DNA of 64,000 nucleotides, taken from positions 46,434-110,433 of the forward strand of contig JBBTCO010000030.1 in NCBI GenBank assembly GCA_038043185.1, given 5' to 3'. The DNA comes from UBA5009 sp038043185. Its GTDB lineage: Bacteria; Bdellovibrionota; Bdellovibrionia; Bdellovibrionales; Bdellovibrionaceae. How positions within the stretch are numbered: the first letter of the stretch is position 1; each line of letters starts with the position of its first letter. Positions 44,624-52,038 of the stretch are shown in pieces. The notes under the pieces are model-generated. The model made no database searches and was not told the DNA's origin. It saw nothing but the letters and a program-made list of their open reading frames with translations. The position numbers were made by a program, and so were the translations under genes.

Positions 44624-45532
44624 ATGAATTTTGTAGACAATAAAATTCCTCTTAAAATTCAAAATTTAGTAAAATCGTATGGTCCAATCGAAGCCGTTAA
44701 GGGTGTGAGCTTTGAGGTAAAAGCCGGAGAAATTTTTGGTCTTTTGGGACCCAATGGAGCGGGAAAAACTTCAATCATTTCTATATTGACGACTTTGGAA
44801 GAGCCAACATCGGGCCAAGCTCTTATTTTTGGAACGGACGTGACTAAACAGCCGATGATTACCAAAAGAAATATTGGCGTGGTTCATCAGGAAGTAATCA
44901 ATTCTGGCTTTTTCGATGTTGAAGAGATCCTTGAATTTCAATCTGGTTATTATGGTCTTTCAAAAAACACTGAAAGAATTCATTATTTGCTCAATAAATT
45001 GGGTTTGTTTGAACACCGCAGAAAGAAAGTAAAACAACTTTCTGGGGGAATGAAACGTCGATTGATGATTGGTAAAGCTCTTGTGCATAATCCAAAATTT
45101 CTGTTGCTTGATGAGCCCACAGCCGGAGTAGACATCACTTTGCGTGAAACTCTTTGGAAGTTTGTCCTTGAATTACAAAAAGAAGGGCTGTCGATTTTGT
45201 TAACGACCCATTATTTAGAAGAAGCTGAACAGCTTTGCCAGCGGGTCGGGATCATCAATTATGGGCGTTTGGAATGTGTTGAGCCAACTCAATACGTGAT
45301 TGATAAGTTCACTCAGAAAAAAATTATTCTGCAATTGCGAAAACCCCGAGTTCTAACGTCGCGGTATTTGCAATCTTCGGAACATAATAACTTTACATTT
45401 CGTGTTCCAATGGAAAAGGGTTTGGGTGATCTCTTGCAAGAGCTTGAAATCAGCTCTCAGGAAATTAACGATGTCAAAATCGTCGAAGGAACTTTAGAAG
45501 AAGCTTTCATCGCCGTTTTAGCCAACAAATAG
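44624..45532 (+). CDS. yadG: ABC-2 exporter ATPase (YadG-like)
   Basis: 302 aa. Walker A GLLGPNGAGKTS, signature LSGGMKRRLMIGKAL, Walker B FLLLDEPTAGVDI and switch LLTTHYLEEAEQL. The sequence after Walker B (TAGVDITLRETLWKF) and the overall length match the E. coli YadG type, and the next gene encodes the matching YadH-type permease. Substrate is unknown. The C-terminal third (KIILQLRKP onward) is the regulatory tail of this group. Confidence 0.88.
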   Translation: MNFVDNKIPLKIQNLVKSYGPIEAVKGVSFEVKAGEIFGLLGPNGAGKTSIISILTTLEEPTSGQALIFGTDVTKQPMITKRNIGVVHQEVINSGFFDVEEILEFQSGYYGLSKNTERIHYLLNKLGLFEHRRKKVKQLSGGMKRRLMIGKALVHNPKFLLLDEPTAGVDITLRETLWKFVLELQKEGLSILLTTHYLEEAEQLCQRVGIINYGRLECVEPTQYVIDKFTQKKIILQLRKPRVLTSRYLQSSEHNNFTFRVPMEKGLGDLLQELEISSQEINDVKIVEGTLEEAFIAVLANK

Positions 45533-45544
45533 GATTTTAAGTTT

Positions 45545-46318
45545 ATGATTATATTTTATACGCTTCTGAGCCGAGAAATTAAAAGATTCATGAAGGTCAT
45601 TGTGCAAACGGTGGTCTCACCCTTTGTGACCTCATTTTTATATCTTTTAGTTTTTGGTGTTTCACTTGGCTCTCAGGTAAATGACCCTCATGGCTTGCCT
45701 TATCTGGCCTTTTTGATTCCTGGTTTGGTGATGATGAGTTTGATGAATAATGCCTTTCAAAATACCTCTTCTTCGATTGTGACTTCAAAATTTTCCGGGG
45801 ATCTTGAAGACATTCGCGTGGCTCCAATCACCAATCATCAAATTATTTGGGCCATGATCATCGGCGCTTTAGTTCGGGGCTCAGTGGTGGGCTTGGTGAC
45901 TTATGTGGTGGGTACCAGTTTTTATTATTACATGCAGGGAAATTTCTTGGGAGTGTCACATCCCTTAATTTTATTCTATTTCGTTATTGCTGGGGGTTTC
46001 ATTTTTGGATTGATCGGAATCTGCATCGCTTTTTGGGCAAAAACCTTTGACCAACTTTCTGCCTTCAGTGCCTTTATTTTGTTGCCGCTGACTTATCTGG
46101 GAGGAGTCTTTATTTCAATTAAGAGTCTTCATCCATTTTGGCAAATGATCAGTGAGTGGAATCCCTTATTGTATTTAATCAATGGATTACGTTATGGAGT
46201 TCTGGGGGTCAGTGATGTTGACATCACTCGTTCAGTTATTGTTTCGGTAGTTGGTTTTGTTTCATTTTATTTCTTAGCTTTTTGGAGTCTTAAAAAAGGC
46301 TCTTTTCAACGGTGGTAA
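45545..46318 (+). CDS. yadH: ABC-2 exporter permease (YadH-like)
   Basis: 257 aa with six hydrophobic helices. ABC-2 family marks are EIKRFMKVIVQTVVSPFVTS, YLAFLIPGLVMMSLMNNAF, DLEDIRVAPITNHQII and PLTYLGGVFISI. It dimerises with the ATPase 12 nt upstream to form an exporter. It ends 3 nt before ffh, so the membrane exporter and the signal-recognition gene probably share a transcript. Confidence 0.9.
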   Translation: MIIFYTLLSREIKRFMKVIVQTVVSPFVTSFLYLLVFGVSLGSQVNDPHGLPYLAFLIPGLVMMSLMNNAFQNTSSSIVTSKFSGDLEDIRVAPITNHQIIWAMIIGALVRGSVVGLVTYVVGTSFYYYMQGNFLGVSHPLILFYFVIAGGFIFGLIGICIAFWAKTFDQLSAFSAFILLPLTYLGGVFISIKSLHPFWQMISEWNPLLYLINGLRYGVLGVSDVDITRSVIVSVVGFVSFYFLAFWSLKKGSFQRW

Positions 46319-46321
46319 TTT

Positions 46322-47653
46322 ATGTTTGAGAATCTTTCAGAACAAATTTTAGGAAGTCTTAAAAAAATCAAGGGACAAAATAAAATCAGTGAATCCAATA
46401 TCGAGGATACACTGAAGGAAATTCGCCGGAGTCTTTTGGAAGCCGACGTGAACTTTAAAGTCGTAAAAAACTTTATTGATCGAGTAAAAAACAAAGCGCT
46501 TGGCGCAGAAGTGCTAAAGAACGTTAATCCTGGCCAGATGTTCGTAAAAATTGTTCACGAAGAATTAGTACAAACTCTTGGCGGCGGTGCGGTGGATTTA
46601 AATTGCCGAGAAAATCCTTCTGTGATTTTTCTGGTGGGGTTGCAAGGGGCGGGTAAAACCACTTCAGCAGCAAAGCTGGCTTTGTTTATTCGGCAGAAAT
46701 TGGGAAAAAAGCCGGGACTTGTTCCTGCTGATATTTATCGACCGGCGGCAATTGACCAGCTTCAAACCTTAGGTAAACAAAATAATTTTCCAACTTTCCC
46801 CTCAATCGTCGGACAAAAACCTGAAGAAATTTTAGAAAAAGCAAAAGCCTGGGCCAAAGAAAATATGGTTGAGGTTGTTATTGTTGATACGGCTGGTCGC
46901 TTGCAGATCGATGAAGATTTGATGGGGGAGTTGCAACGGCTGAAGACAGTGTGGAATCCGCAAGAGATTCTTTTGGTTGCCGATGCGATGCTAGGACAAC
47001 AATCAGTCAACGTTGCTGAAGGTTTCCAGCAAAAATTAGGACTGACGGGATTGGTCTTAACGAAAGTGGACGGGGATGCTCGAGGCGGAGCCGCATTGAG
47101 TATTCGGGAAGTGACAGGGATTCCAATTAAATTTTTGGGACTCGGAGAAAAAGTCGACAAGCTGGAAGTTTTTCATCCTGATCGTTTAGCCGGTCGAATT
47201 CTAGATATGGGTGATGTCTTGAGCCTTGTTGAAAAAGCGCAAGATGTCATCAACGAGAAAGAGGCCCGGGATTCCGCTCGGAAGATGATGAAAAATGAAT
47301 TTACTCTTGATGATTTTTTGACTCAGATCCAACAGCTCAAAAAGCTGGGGGGCCTTGAGGGCTTAATGAAATTTTTACCAGGAATGGGTGAAATCACCAA
47401 AAAAATGAAGAATATGGCGCCACCTGATCAAGAGGTGAAAAAAATTGAAGCGATCATAAGATCCATGACCCAAAAAGAGCGTCAAAACCACAAGATCCTA
47501 AATGCCAGCCGTCGGCAAAGAATTGCTAAAGGAAGTGGCACTCAGGTTCAAGACATCAATAAGCTGGTTAAACAGTTCGAAGAGACTCAAAAAATGATGT
47601 CGGGGATGATGAAAATGGGACTTGGGCGTGGAGGAATGAAGTTTCCATTTTGA
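46322..47653 (+). CDS. ffh: Signal recognition particle protein
   Basis: SRP54 GTPase that binds 4.5S RNA and signal sequences and delivers ribosomes to FtsY. 443 aa. N domain 1-85; G domain with VGLQGAGKTTSAAKLA, VDTAGRLQ and TKVDGDARGGAAL; Met-rich M domain (KMMSGMMKMGLGRGGMK at the end). First gene of the ribosome-maturation cluster. Confidence 0.97.
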   Translation: MFENLSEQILGSLKKIKGQNKISESNIEDTLKEIRRSLLEADVNFKVVKNFIDRVKNKALGAEVLKNVNPGQMFVKIVHEELVQTLGGGAVDLNCRENPSVIFLVGLQGAGKTTSAAKLALFIRQKLGKKPGLVPADIYRPAAIDQLQTLGKQNNFPTFPSIVGQKPEEILEKAKAWAKENMVEVVIVDTAGRLQIDEDLMGELQRLKTVWNPQEILLVADAMLGQQSVNVAEGFQQKLGLTGLVLTKVDGDARGGAALSIREVTGIPIKFLGLGEKVDKLEVFHPDRLAGRILDMGDVLSLVEKAQDVINEKEARDSARKMMKNEFTLDDFLTQIQQLKKLGGLEGLMKFLPGMGEITKKMKNMAPPDQEVKKIEAIIRSMTQKERQNHKILNASRRQRIAKGSGTQVQDINKLVKQFEETQKMMSGMMKMGLGRGGMKFPF

Positions 47654-47713
47654 ACTTGAATTTCTTTATCAAAGCCGTTAAACCTTGGTGCTTCATTTAA
47701 AAGAGGATACAAA

Positions 47714-47962
47714 ATGGTTGTTATTCGGTTATCTCGCAATGGAAAAAAACATGACTCTCGTTACAGAATCACCGTTGCTGATTCAAAACGCTTTGTAACG
47801 GGCAAATACCTTGAGATTTTGGGCACTTATATTCCGACTCCACGAGGCGAGGAAAAAAAGGTCGAAATCGATTTGGCTAAGTACGCTTCATGGGTAAAAA
47901 AGGGTGCTCAACCCAGTGGCCGCGTAAAGCATGTCGTAAAATTAGCGCAACAAGCGAAATAG
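47714..47962 (+). CDS. rpsP: 30S ribosomal protein S16
   Basis: 82 aa. The bS16 pattern is clear: VVIRLSRNGKKHDSRYRITVADSK at the start (conserved basic loop), EILGTYIP, and KYASWVKKGAQPSGRV. AGAGGA lies before the ATG. It binds 16S rRNA early in 30S assembly. Position after ffh and before the KH-domain gene is the conserved order. Confidence 0.97.
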   Translation: MVVIRLSRNGKKHDSRYRITVADSKRFVTGKYLEILGTYIPTPRGEEKKVEIDLAKYASWVKKGAQPSGRVKHVVKLAQQAK

Positions 47963-48033
47963 TTCTTGTTTTTTGAGTCTCTCATTAGTGAAAATGGTTG
48001 AGGATTCATTGATTAGGACAGACAGAGGAAAAT

Positions 48034-48273
48034 ATGGATAGTTTAAAAGAACTTGTTGAGTACATGGCAAAAGCTCTCGTGGACAAACCAGATAATGTTG
48101 AGGTCGATGAAATTCCAGGCCAACAAACCACTTTGTTAGCGCTTAAGGTTGATAAGGATGATCTTGGTAAAGTGATTGGAAAGCAGGGGAAAACAGCGGC
48201 GGCTATGCGAACAATCATTCGAGCTGCTGGCACAAAACTCAATAAACGTTATCATTTAGATATCGTTGAATAA
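48034..48273 (+). CDS. khpA: KH-domain RNA-binding protein
   Basis: 79 aa, essentially one type II KH domain with the GxxG loop in GKVIGKQGKTAAAMRTII. Homologous to KhpA/YlqC, which binds sRNAs and mRNAs, often with KhpB. The standard position is between rpsP and rimM. A strong terminator follows at 48342, so rimM-trmD may be read from a second promoter. Confidence 0.93.
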   Translation: MDSLKELVEYMAKALVDKPDNVEVDEIPGQQTTLLALKVDKDDLGKVIGKQGKTAAAMRTIIRAAGTKLNKRYHLDIVE

Positions 48274-48341
48274 CTTTCCCTCGGTTCCTTGTCTCTTCGC
48301 CTCTTTCTAGAGTAAAAATTACGCAAATTCACGATGAAACA

Positions 48342-48368
48342 GGCCGCAAATGAAGCGGCCTTTTTTTT
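48342..48368 (+). terminator. Intrinsic terminator between khpA and rimM
   Basis: Stem GGCCGC (48342-48347) / GCGGCC (48355-48360), 7-nt loop AAATGAA, then eight T. It splits the ribosome cluster into ffh-rpsP-khpA and rimM onward. Confidence 0.93.
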
Positions 48369-48422
48369 ATTCCAAAACTAAAGTAAGTTGGGCCAGTATC
48401 TTCCCGTAAGGAGCTCACTTTT

Positions 48423-48929
48423 ATGAAACTTGTTGGAAAAGTCAAAGACGCCCATGGCCTGCGTGGGGATCTGTATGTTTTGATATTTTCAGGTGATGTC
48501 TCGTGGGCAGATCATTTAAAGACGTTTCAACTTCAAGCCGAATCCGCTTCTGAGTTTAAAAGCTTCAATGTCAAAAAAATTAAGCCAAATAAAAAGGGTA
48601 TCATAATATCTTCACCCGAAATCTTGGATCGCACACAGGCCGAAGCGCTTAAGGGCTCATTGTTTTTTATTTCTGAAGAACTTCTTATTTCAAAAAAGGG
48701 AGAAACTATTTTTCTTTCCGAGATACTCAATTTTTCCTTGATCAGTGAAAAAAATGAAATTCTGGGTCACATTTCTGGATTTTCCTCGAATGGGTCGCAA
48801 GATTTATTGATCGTGAAAAATCAAAGCGGGGAGCACATGGTGCCGTTCGTGGCTCCTTGGATTGTCGACTTAAATTTTAAAAATCAGACCTTGCAAATGA
48901 ATTTACCTCCTGGCCTCTTGGGAGATTGA
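48423..48929 (+). CDS. rimM: Ribosome maturation factor RimM
   Basis: 168 aa. N-terminal RimM barrel: VGKVKDAHGLRGDLYV. C-terminal PRC-barrel with GSQDLLIVKNQSGEHMVPFVAPWIVDLN. Binds S19 and assists 30S head assembly. AAGGAG ribosome site before the ATG. The trmD start follows after 3 nt. Confidence 0.93.
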   Translation: MKLVGKVKDAHGLRGDLYVLIFSGDVSWADHLKTFQLQAESASEFKSFNVKKIKPNKKGIIISSPEILDRTQAEALKGSLFFISEELLISKKGETIFLSEILNFSLISEKNEILGHISGFSSNGSQDLLIVKNQSGEHMVPFVAPWIVDLNFKNQTLQMNLPPGLLGD

Positions 48930-48932
48930 TCA

Positions 48933-49703
48933 ATGAAATTCACCGTACTTACGCTTTATCCTCAAATGATTGTTCAAGGTTTAGAATCTGGTGTTGTTGG
49001 ACAGGCGTTGAAAAAAAATCTTTTCGAATTAAACGCTATTAATCTGCGGGATGAAGCTTCTGGAATTCACAAGTCCGTCGATGATCGACCCTTCGGAGGA
49101 GGGGACGGTATGGTGATGTCCGCAGAGATTTTACAAAAATCCTTGCAGAATATTTTACCTACGCCAAAGGCACATGTGGTTTATATGACGCCGCAAGGGC
49201 ACCGTTTGGATGAAAAAAAAGTGCTGGAATTATCGCAAAAAGATCATGTTGTCATTCTGAGTGGCCGTTATAGCGGTATTGACCAACGCGTGTTGAATTT
49301 GTATGTCGACGAGGAAATTTCTATCGGGGACTATGTTCTTTCGGGCGGAGAACTCCCGGCCTTAGTTTTAATTGACGCCGTAGCAAGAAAAATCCCAGGA
49401 GTGTTGGGCCACAGTGAGTCCTCGAACGAAGATTCCTTTGCGCGCGGACTTTTAGAAGAGCCTCAATTCACGCGACCTTCAGAGTGGCAAGGTCAATCCG
49501 TTCCTGAGGTATTAACAAGTGGGAATCATCAAAAAATTAAAGAGTGGAAAAGAAAAATGTCCTTGTTGGTCACTGCTCAAAAAAGACCCGATCTGCTGGC
49601 ACAAGTTTCTAAAGAAGAAATGAATCAAGCAAAAGAGCTTTTTAAAAGTCTATCGGAAGAGGAAAAAAAAGTTTGTGGTTTGACAGGAGATATTCTTGTC
49701 TGA
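48933..49703 (+). CDS. trmD: tRNA (guanine-37-N1) methyltransferase
   Basis: 256 aa. SPOUT methyltransferase that makes m1G37 and prevents +1 frameshifting. N-terminal MKFTVLTLYPQMI, DRPFGGGDGMVM, the knot VILSGRYSGIDQRVL and SIGDYVLSGGELPALVLIDAV, then ESFAxG-type RPSEWQG tail elements. It overlaps the downstream SPOUT gene by 8 nt. Confidence 0.97.
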   Translation: MKFTVLTLYPQMIVQGLESGVVGQALKKNLFELNAINLRDEASGIHKSVDDRPFGGGDGMVMSAEILQKSLQNILPTPKAHVVYMTPQGHRLDEKKVLELSQKDHVVILSGRYSGIDQRVLNLYVDEEISIGDYVLSGGELPALVLIDAVARKIPGVLGHSESSNEDSFARGLLEEPQFTRPSEWQGQSVPEVLTSGNHQKIKEWKRKMSLLVTAQKRPDLLAQVSKEEMNQAKELFKSLSEEEKKVCGLTGDILV

Positions 49704-50274
49704 GCCTTATGTTCCTCGATTAGCTATTGCCTTGGTTCATTATCCTATTTTGGACCGAGAAAAGAAAATTGTCGCGACCAACGTCACTAATTTTGATATT
49801 CACGATATTGCCAGGGCTTCAACGGTTTTTGGGGTAGAAAAGTACTACATTATTCATCCAATGAAAGAACAGCTCATGTTTGTCGAGCGTATTTTAGATC
49901 ATTGGCGGACAGGGCAAGGATCAAAGTTTAATCCATTTCGTAGGACAGCTTTGAATCCGGTGTTTTCCGCTGAAAGCATTGAAAAGGCTTTTGCAGACTG
50001 GGGTGTGCCGGATGCTTTGACTATTGCGACTCATGCACGACCGGTTGATGGGGCAATGACCTATAGCTTTCAAGAGCTGAAACATTTAATGCATGTTGAA
50101 AAAAAACCCTGTTTCCTGATATTTGGGACTGGCTTTGGTATGACAGATGATTTTATGAAAGGCTGTTCTGGTGTGCTCGAGAGCATCCGAGGGGCTCCCC
50201 CAGCTGATTATCGGCATCTTTCTGTGCGATCTGCAGTAAGTATCTGTCTTGACCGACTTATGGGCCCATGGTAA
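49696..50274 (+). CDS. SPOUT-type RNA methyltransferase (trmD-associated)
   Basis: 192 aa. The TTG at 49696 lies 5 nt after AGGAGA inside the end of trmD. It begins RLAIALVHYPILDREKKIVATNVTNFDIHDIARA, the hallmark of a SAM-dependent RNA methyltransferase family linked to trmD in former Deltaproteobacteria and some other phyla. A knot-like GTGFGMTDDFMKGC and LSVRSAVSICLDRL complete the fold. Target RNA is not known to me. Confidence 0.88.
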   Translation: MSEPYVPRLAIALVHYPILDREKKIVATNVTNFDIHDIARASTVFGVEKYYIIHPMKEQLMFVERILDHWRTGQGSKFNPFRRTALNPVFSAESIEKAFADWGVPDALTIATHARPVDGAMTYSFQELKHLMHVEKKPCFLIFGTGFGMTDDFMKGCSGVLESIRGAPPADYRHLSVRSAVSICLDRLMGPW

Positions 50275-50303
50275 CAACGAGGACTCTTAAAAAAGGATGA
50301 TGT

Positions 50304-50741
50304 ATGGCGAAGGCGCGAAATAAAAGTAAAGTTGTTAAGAAAACTGGTGCTGAGACTAATCTCGTGCGTCGTGTGACATTAAAAGAATCAGGTAAAGCGA
50401 TTCCCACTTTCCATCCCGGCGATACCATCGGTGTTTATGTGAAAGTAAAAGAAGGCGAAAAAGAACGGGTTCAGCTTTACAAAGGTGTTGTTACCAAGCT
50501 TCAAGGCGCCGGCACTGCAAGATCATTCACAGTTCGTAAAATTTCTGCAGGAGTTGGAGTGGAAAGAACATTTCCTTTCCGTTCTCCGGCTTTAGATCGA
50601 ATTGAAGTTGTTTCCACAGGAAAAATTCGTCGCGCAAAACTTTACTACTTAAGAGATCTTGATGGTAAAGCTGCAAAAATCGAATCTGAAATGGTCGGGA
50701 CTCAAGATGTTGAAACCGCTACAGCAGAGAAAAAAGCTTAA
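50304..50741 (+). CDS. rplS: 50S ribosomal protein L19
   Basis: 145 aa. The bL19 core reads IPTFHPGDTIGVYVKVKEG, ERVQLYKGVV, SFTVRKISAGVGVERTFPFRSPALDRIEV and RAKLYYLRDLDGKAA. N-terminal and C-terminal extensions (about 20 residues each) exceed the E. coli protein (115 aa). It sits at the 30S/50S interface. Good AAAGGATGATG leader. Confidence 0.96.
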   Translation: MAKARNKSKVVKKTGAETNLVRRVTLKESGKAIPTFHPGDTIGVYVKVKEGEKERVQLYKGVVTKLQGAGTARSFTVRKISAGVGVERTFPFRSPALDRIEVVSTGKIRRAKLYYLRDLDGKAAKIESEMVGTQDVETATAEKKA

Positions 50742-51360
50742 GATAAAAAAATTAGCAGGGAACTTCACAAAGAAGTTCGATCTTACGGGCATTGCGCCCT
50801 TCCCATTAATCGGTGTGGATGAGGTCGGTCGGGGTTGCTTGGCTGGACCAGTTTATGCCGCTGCCGTTGTTTTTCTTAATGATGAAATTCTTGATCAACT
50901 GGCGGATTCAAAAGTTCTTTCCGAACAGCGCCGTGAAGAACTCTCAGAGAAGATCCATCTTAATCATCACGTCTCCTTGGGTTTTGCAGATGTAAATGAA
51001 ATTGATAATATAAATATTTTGAAAGCCTCATTGTTGGCTATGCGGCGAGCAGTCGAAGGATTGGGAATAATTTCTGGTCATATTTTAGTAGATGGAAATC
51101 AAAAAATTCCTGACTTACCTCATTGGCCACAAACGACGGTGATCAAAGGGGATTCGCTTGTTCCACAGATTTCAGCAGCATCGGTCGTGGCCAAGGTTTA
51201 TCGTGATCGGTTAATGAAAACTTTCTCAGAGAAATATCCAGGCTATGGTTTTGAAATTCATAAAGGTTATGGAACAGAAAAACATCGTCGGGCCATCGCC
51301 GGGATTGGACCTTGCATCCTGCACAGAAGAACTTTCTCGGGAGTTAAAGAGTTCCTCTGA
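50707..51360 (+). CDS. rnhB: Ribonuclease HII
   Basis: Removes ribonucleotides from DNA. About 217 aa from the ATG at 50707, which lies inside the end of rplS; other in-frame ATGs exist at 50659 and 50662, so the start is uncertain. The catalytic acids are in IGVDEVGRGCLAGPVYAAAV (DEG-type DEVG), LADSKVL, ILVDGN and KGDSLVPQISAASVVAKVYRD, with GYGFEIHKGYGTEKHR after. The end overlaps the yraN frame. Confidence 0.93.
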   Translation: MLKPLQQRKKLKIKKLAGNFTKKFDLTGIAPFPLIGVDEVGRGCLAGPVYAAAVVFLNDEILDQLADSKVLSEQRREELSEKIHLNHHVSLGFADVNEIDNINILKASLLAMRRAVEGLGIISGHILVDGNQKIPDLPHWPQTTVIKGDSLVPQISAASVVAKVYRDRLMKTFSEKYPGYGFEIHKGYGTEKHRRAIAGIGPCILHRRTFSGVKEFL

Positions 51361-51670
51361 CCGAGGATTAGAAACTGAAGAGTTTGTTCTTAAGTTCTTA
51401 ATTCAAAAAAAATTTAAATTAGTTGAGCAGAGATATAAAACTCCATTTGGTGAAGTGGATTTGCTTTTGGATTCGCCTAAAAATCATTTAGTGATGATCG
51501 AAGTTAAATCACTTTCAAGCTGGGATCGCTTGCTTCATCGTTTGAGTGTGAAGCAGCGGCAGCGACTGCATCGATCCCGCCAGTTCCTTGAAAATAAATA
51601 TCGACGATTAGTCGTTCTTAAGGTTGCTTACGTCGGTCCAAAAAATGAAATTGTATTTCTTGATACATAA
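51269..51670 (+). CDS. yraN: YraN/UPF0102-family nuclease-fold protein
   Basis: About 133 aa. The restriction-endonuclease-like core is GLETEEFVLKFLIQKKF, LVEQRYKTPFGEVDLLLD (GEhDLI-type) and VMIEVKSLSS (ExK). The N-terminal 30 residues lie inside rnhB in another frame. The ATG at 51269 is one of two candidates and the real start may be later. Family function is unclear; some members act in DNA processing or septum-related steps. It closes the conserved cluster. Confidence 0.85.
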   Translation: MEQKNIVGPSPGLDLASCTEELSRELKSSSDRGLETEEFVLKFLIQKKFKLVEQRYKTPFGEVDLLLDSPKNHLVMIEVKSLSSWDRLLHRLSVKQRQRLHRSRQFLENKYRRLVVLKVAYVGPKNEIVFLDT

Positions 51671-51679
51671 GATTTCGAG

Positions 51680-51708
51680 TTGACATCTTACAGACTAAAA
51701 AGGCTAAT
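51680..51708 (+). promoter_or_regulatory. Candidate sigma-70 promoter
   Basis: Perfect -35 TTGACA (51680-51685), 17-nt spacer, -10 GCTAAT (51703-51708). The predicted start would coincide with the GTG at 51715, implying a leaderless or almost leaderless mRNA. Confidence 0.45.
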
Positions 51709-51714
51709 TGAGGT

Positions 51715-52020
51715 GTGAAAAAATCAATTTTATTTTTATCAATATGGTTTTTAGCAGTTCAGGCACAGGCTTCCGAGCTTGGAGACTTTTTAGAGAGCTG
51801 CGGCTATGGAACATTAATCGGTGCGGGGGTCGGGATTGTTTCTTTGGCTTTTGAAAAAAACCCTTCGGATCATGCTAATAATATCGCCAAGGGAGCTTCG
51901 CTCGGACTCTACGGTGGTATCGCTTATGGAATTGTTAAAATTAATGAAAAACCAAAGGTACATGATTTGGCTTTGATCTCAAAAAATTTATATGGAGTTT
52001 TTTACAGTTATAATTATTAG
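51715..52020 (+). CDS. Small exported Gly-zipper-like protein
   Basis: 101 aa. Signal peptide (KKSILFLSIWFLAVQAQA), then a Gly-rich hydrophobic stretch (YGTLIGAGVGIVSLAF, GASLGLYGGIAYGIV) like a glycine zipper that could insert into the outer membrane. GTG start. It converges on lptD across 18 nt. No named family. Confidence 0.6.
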   Translation: MKKSILFLSIWFLAVQAQASELGDFLESCGYGTLIGAGVGIVSLAFEKNPSDHANNIAKGASLGLYGGIAYGIVKINEKPKVHDLALISKNLYGVFYSYNY

Positions 52021-52038
52021 GAAACGCCTAGGTACGTC

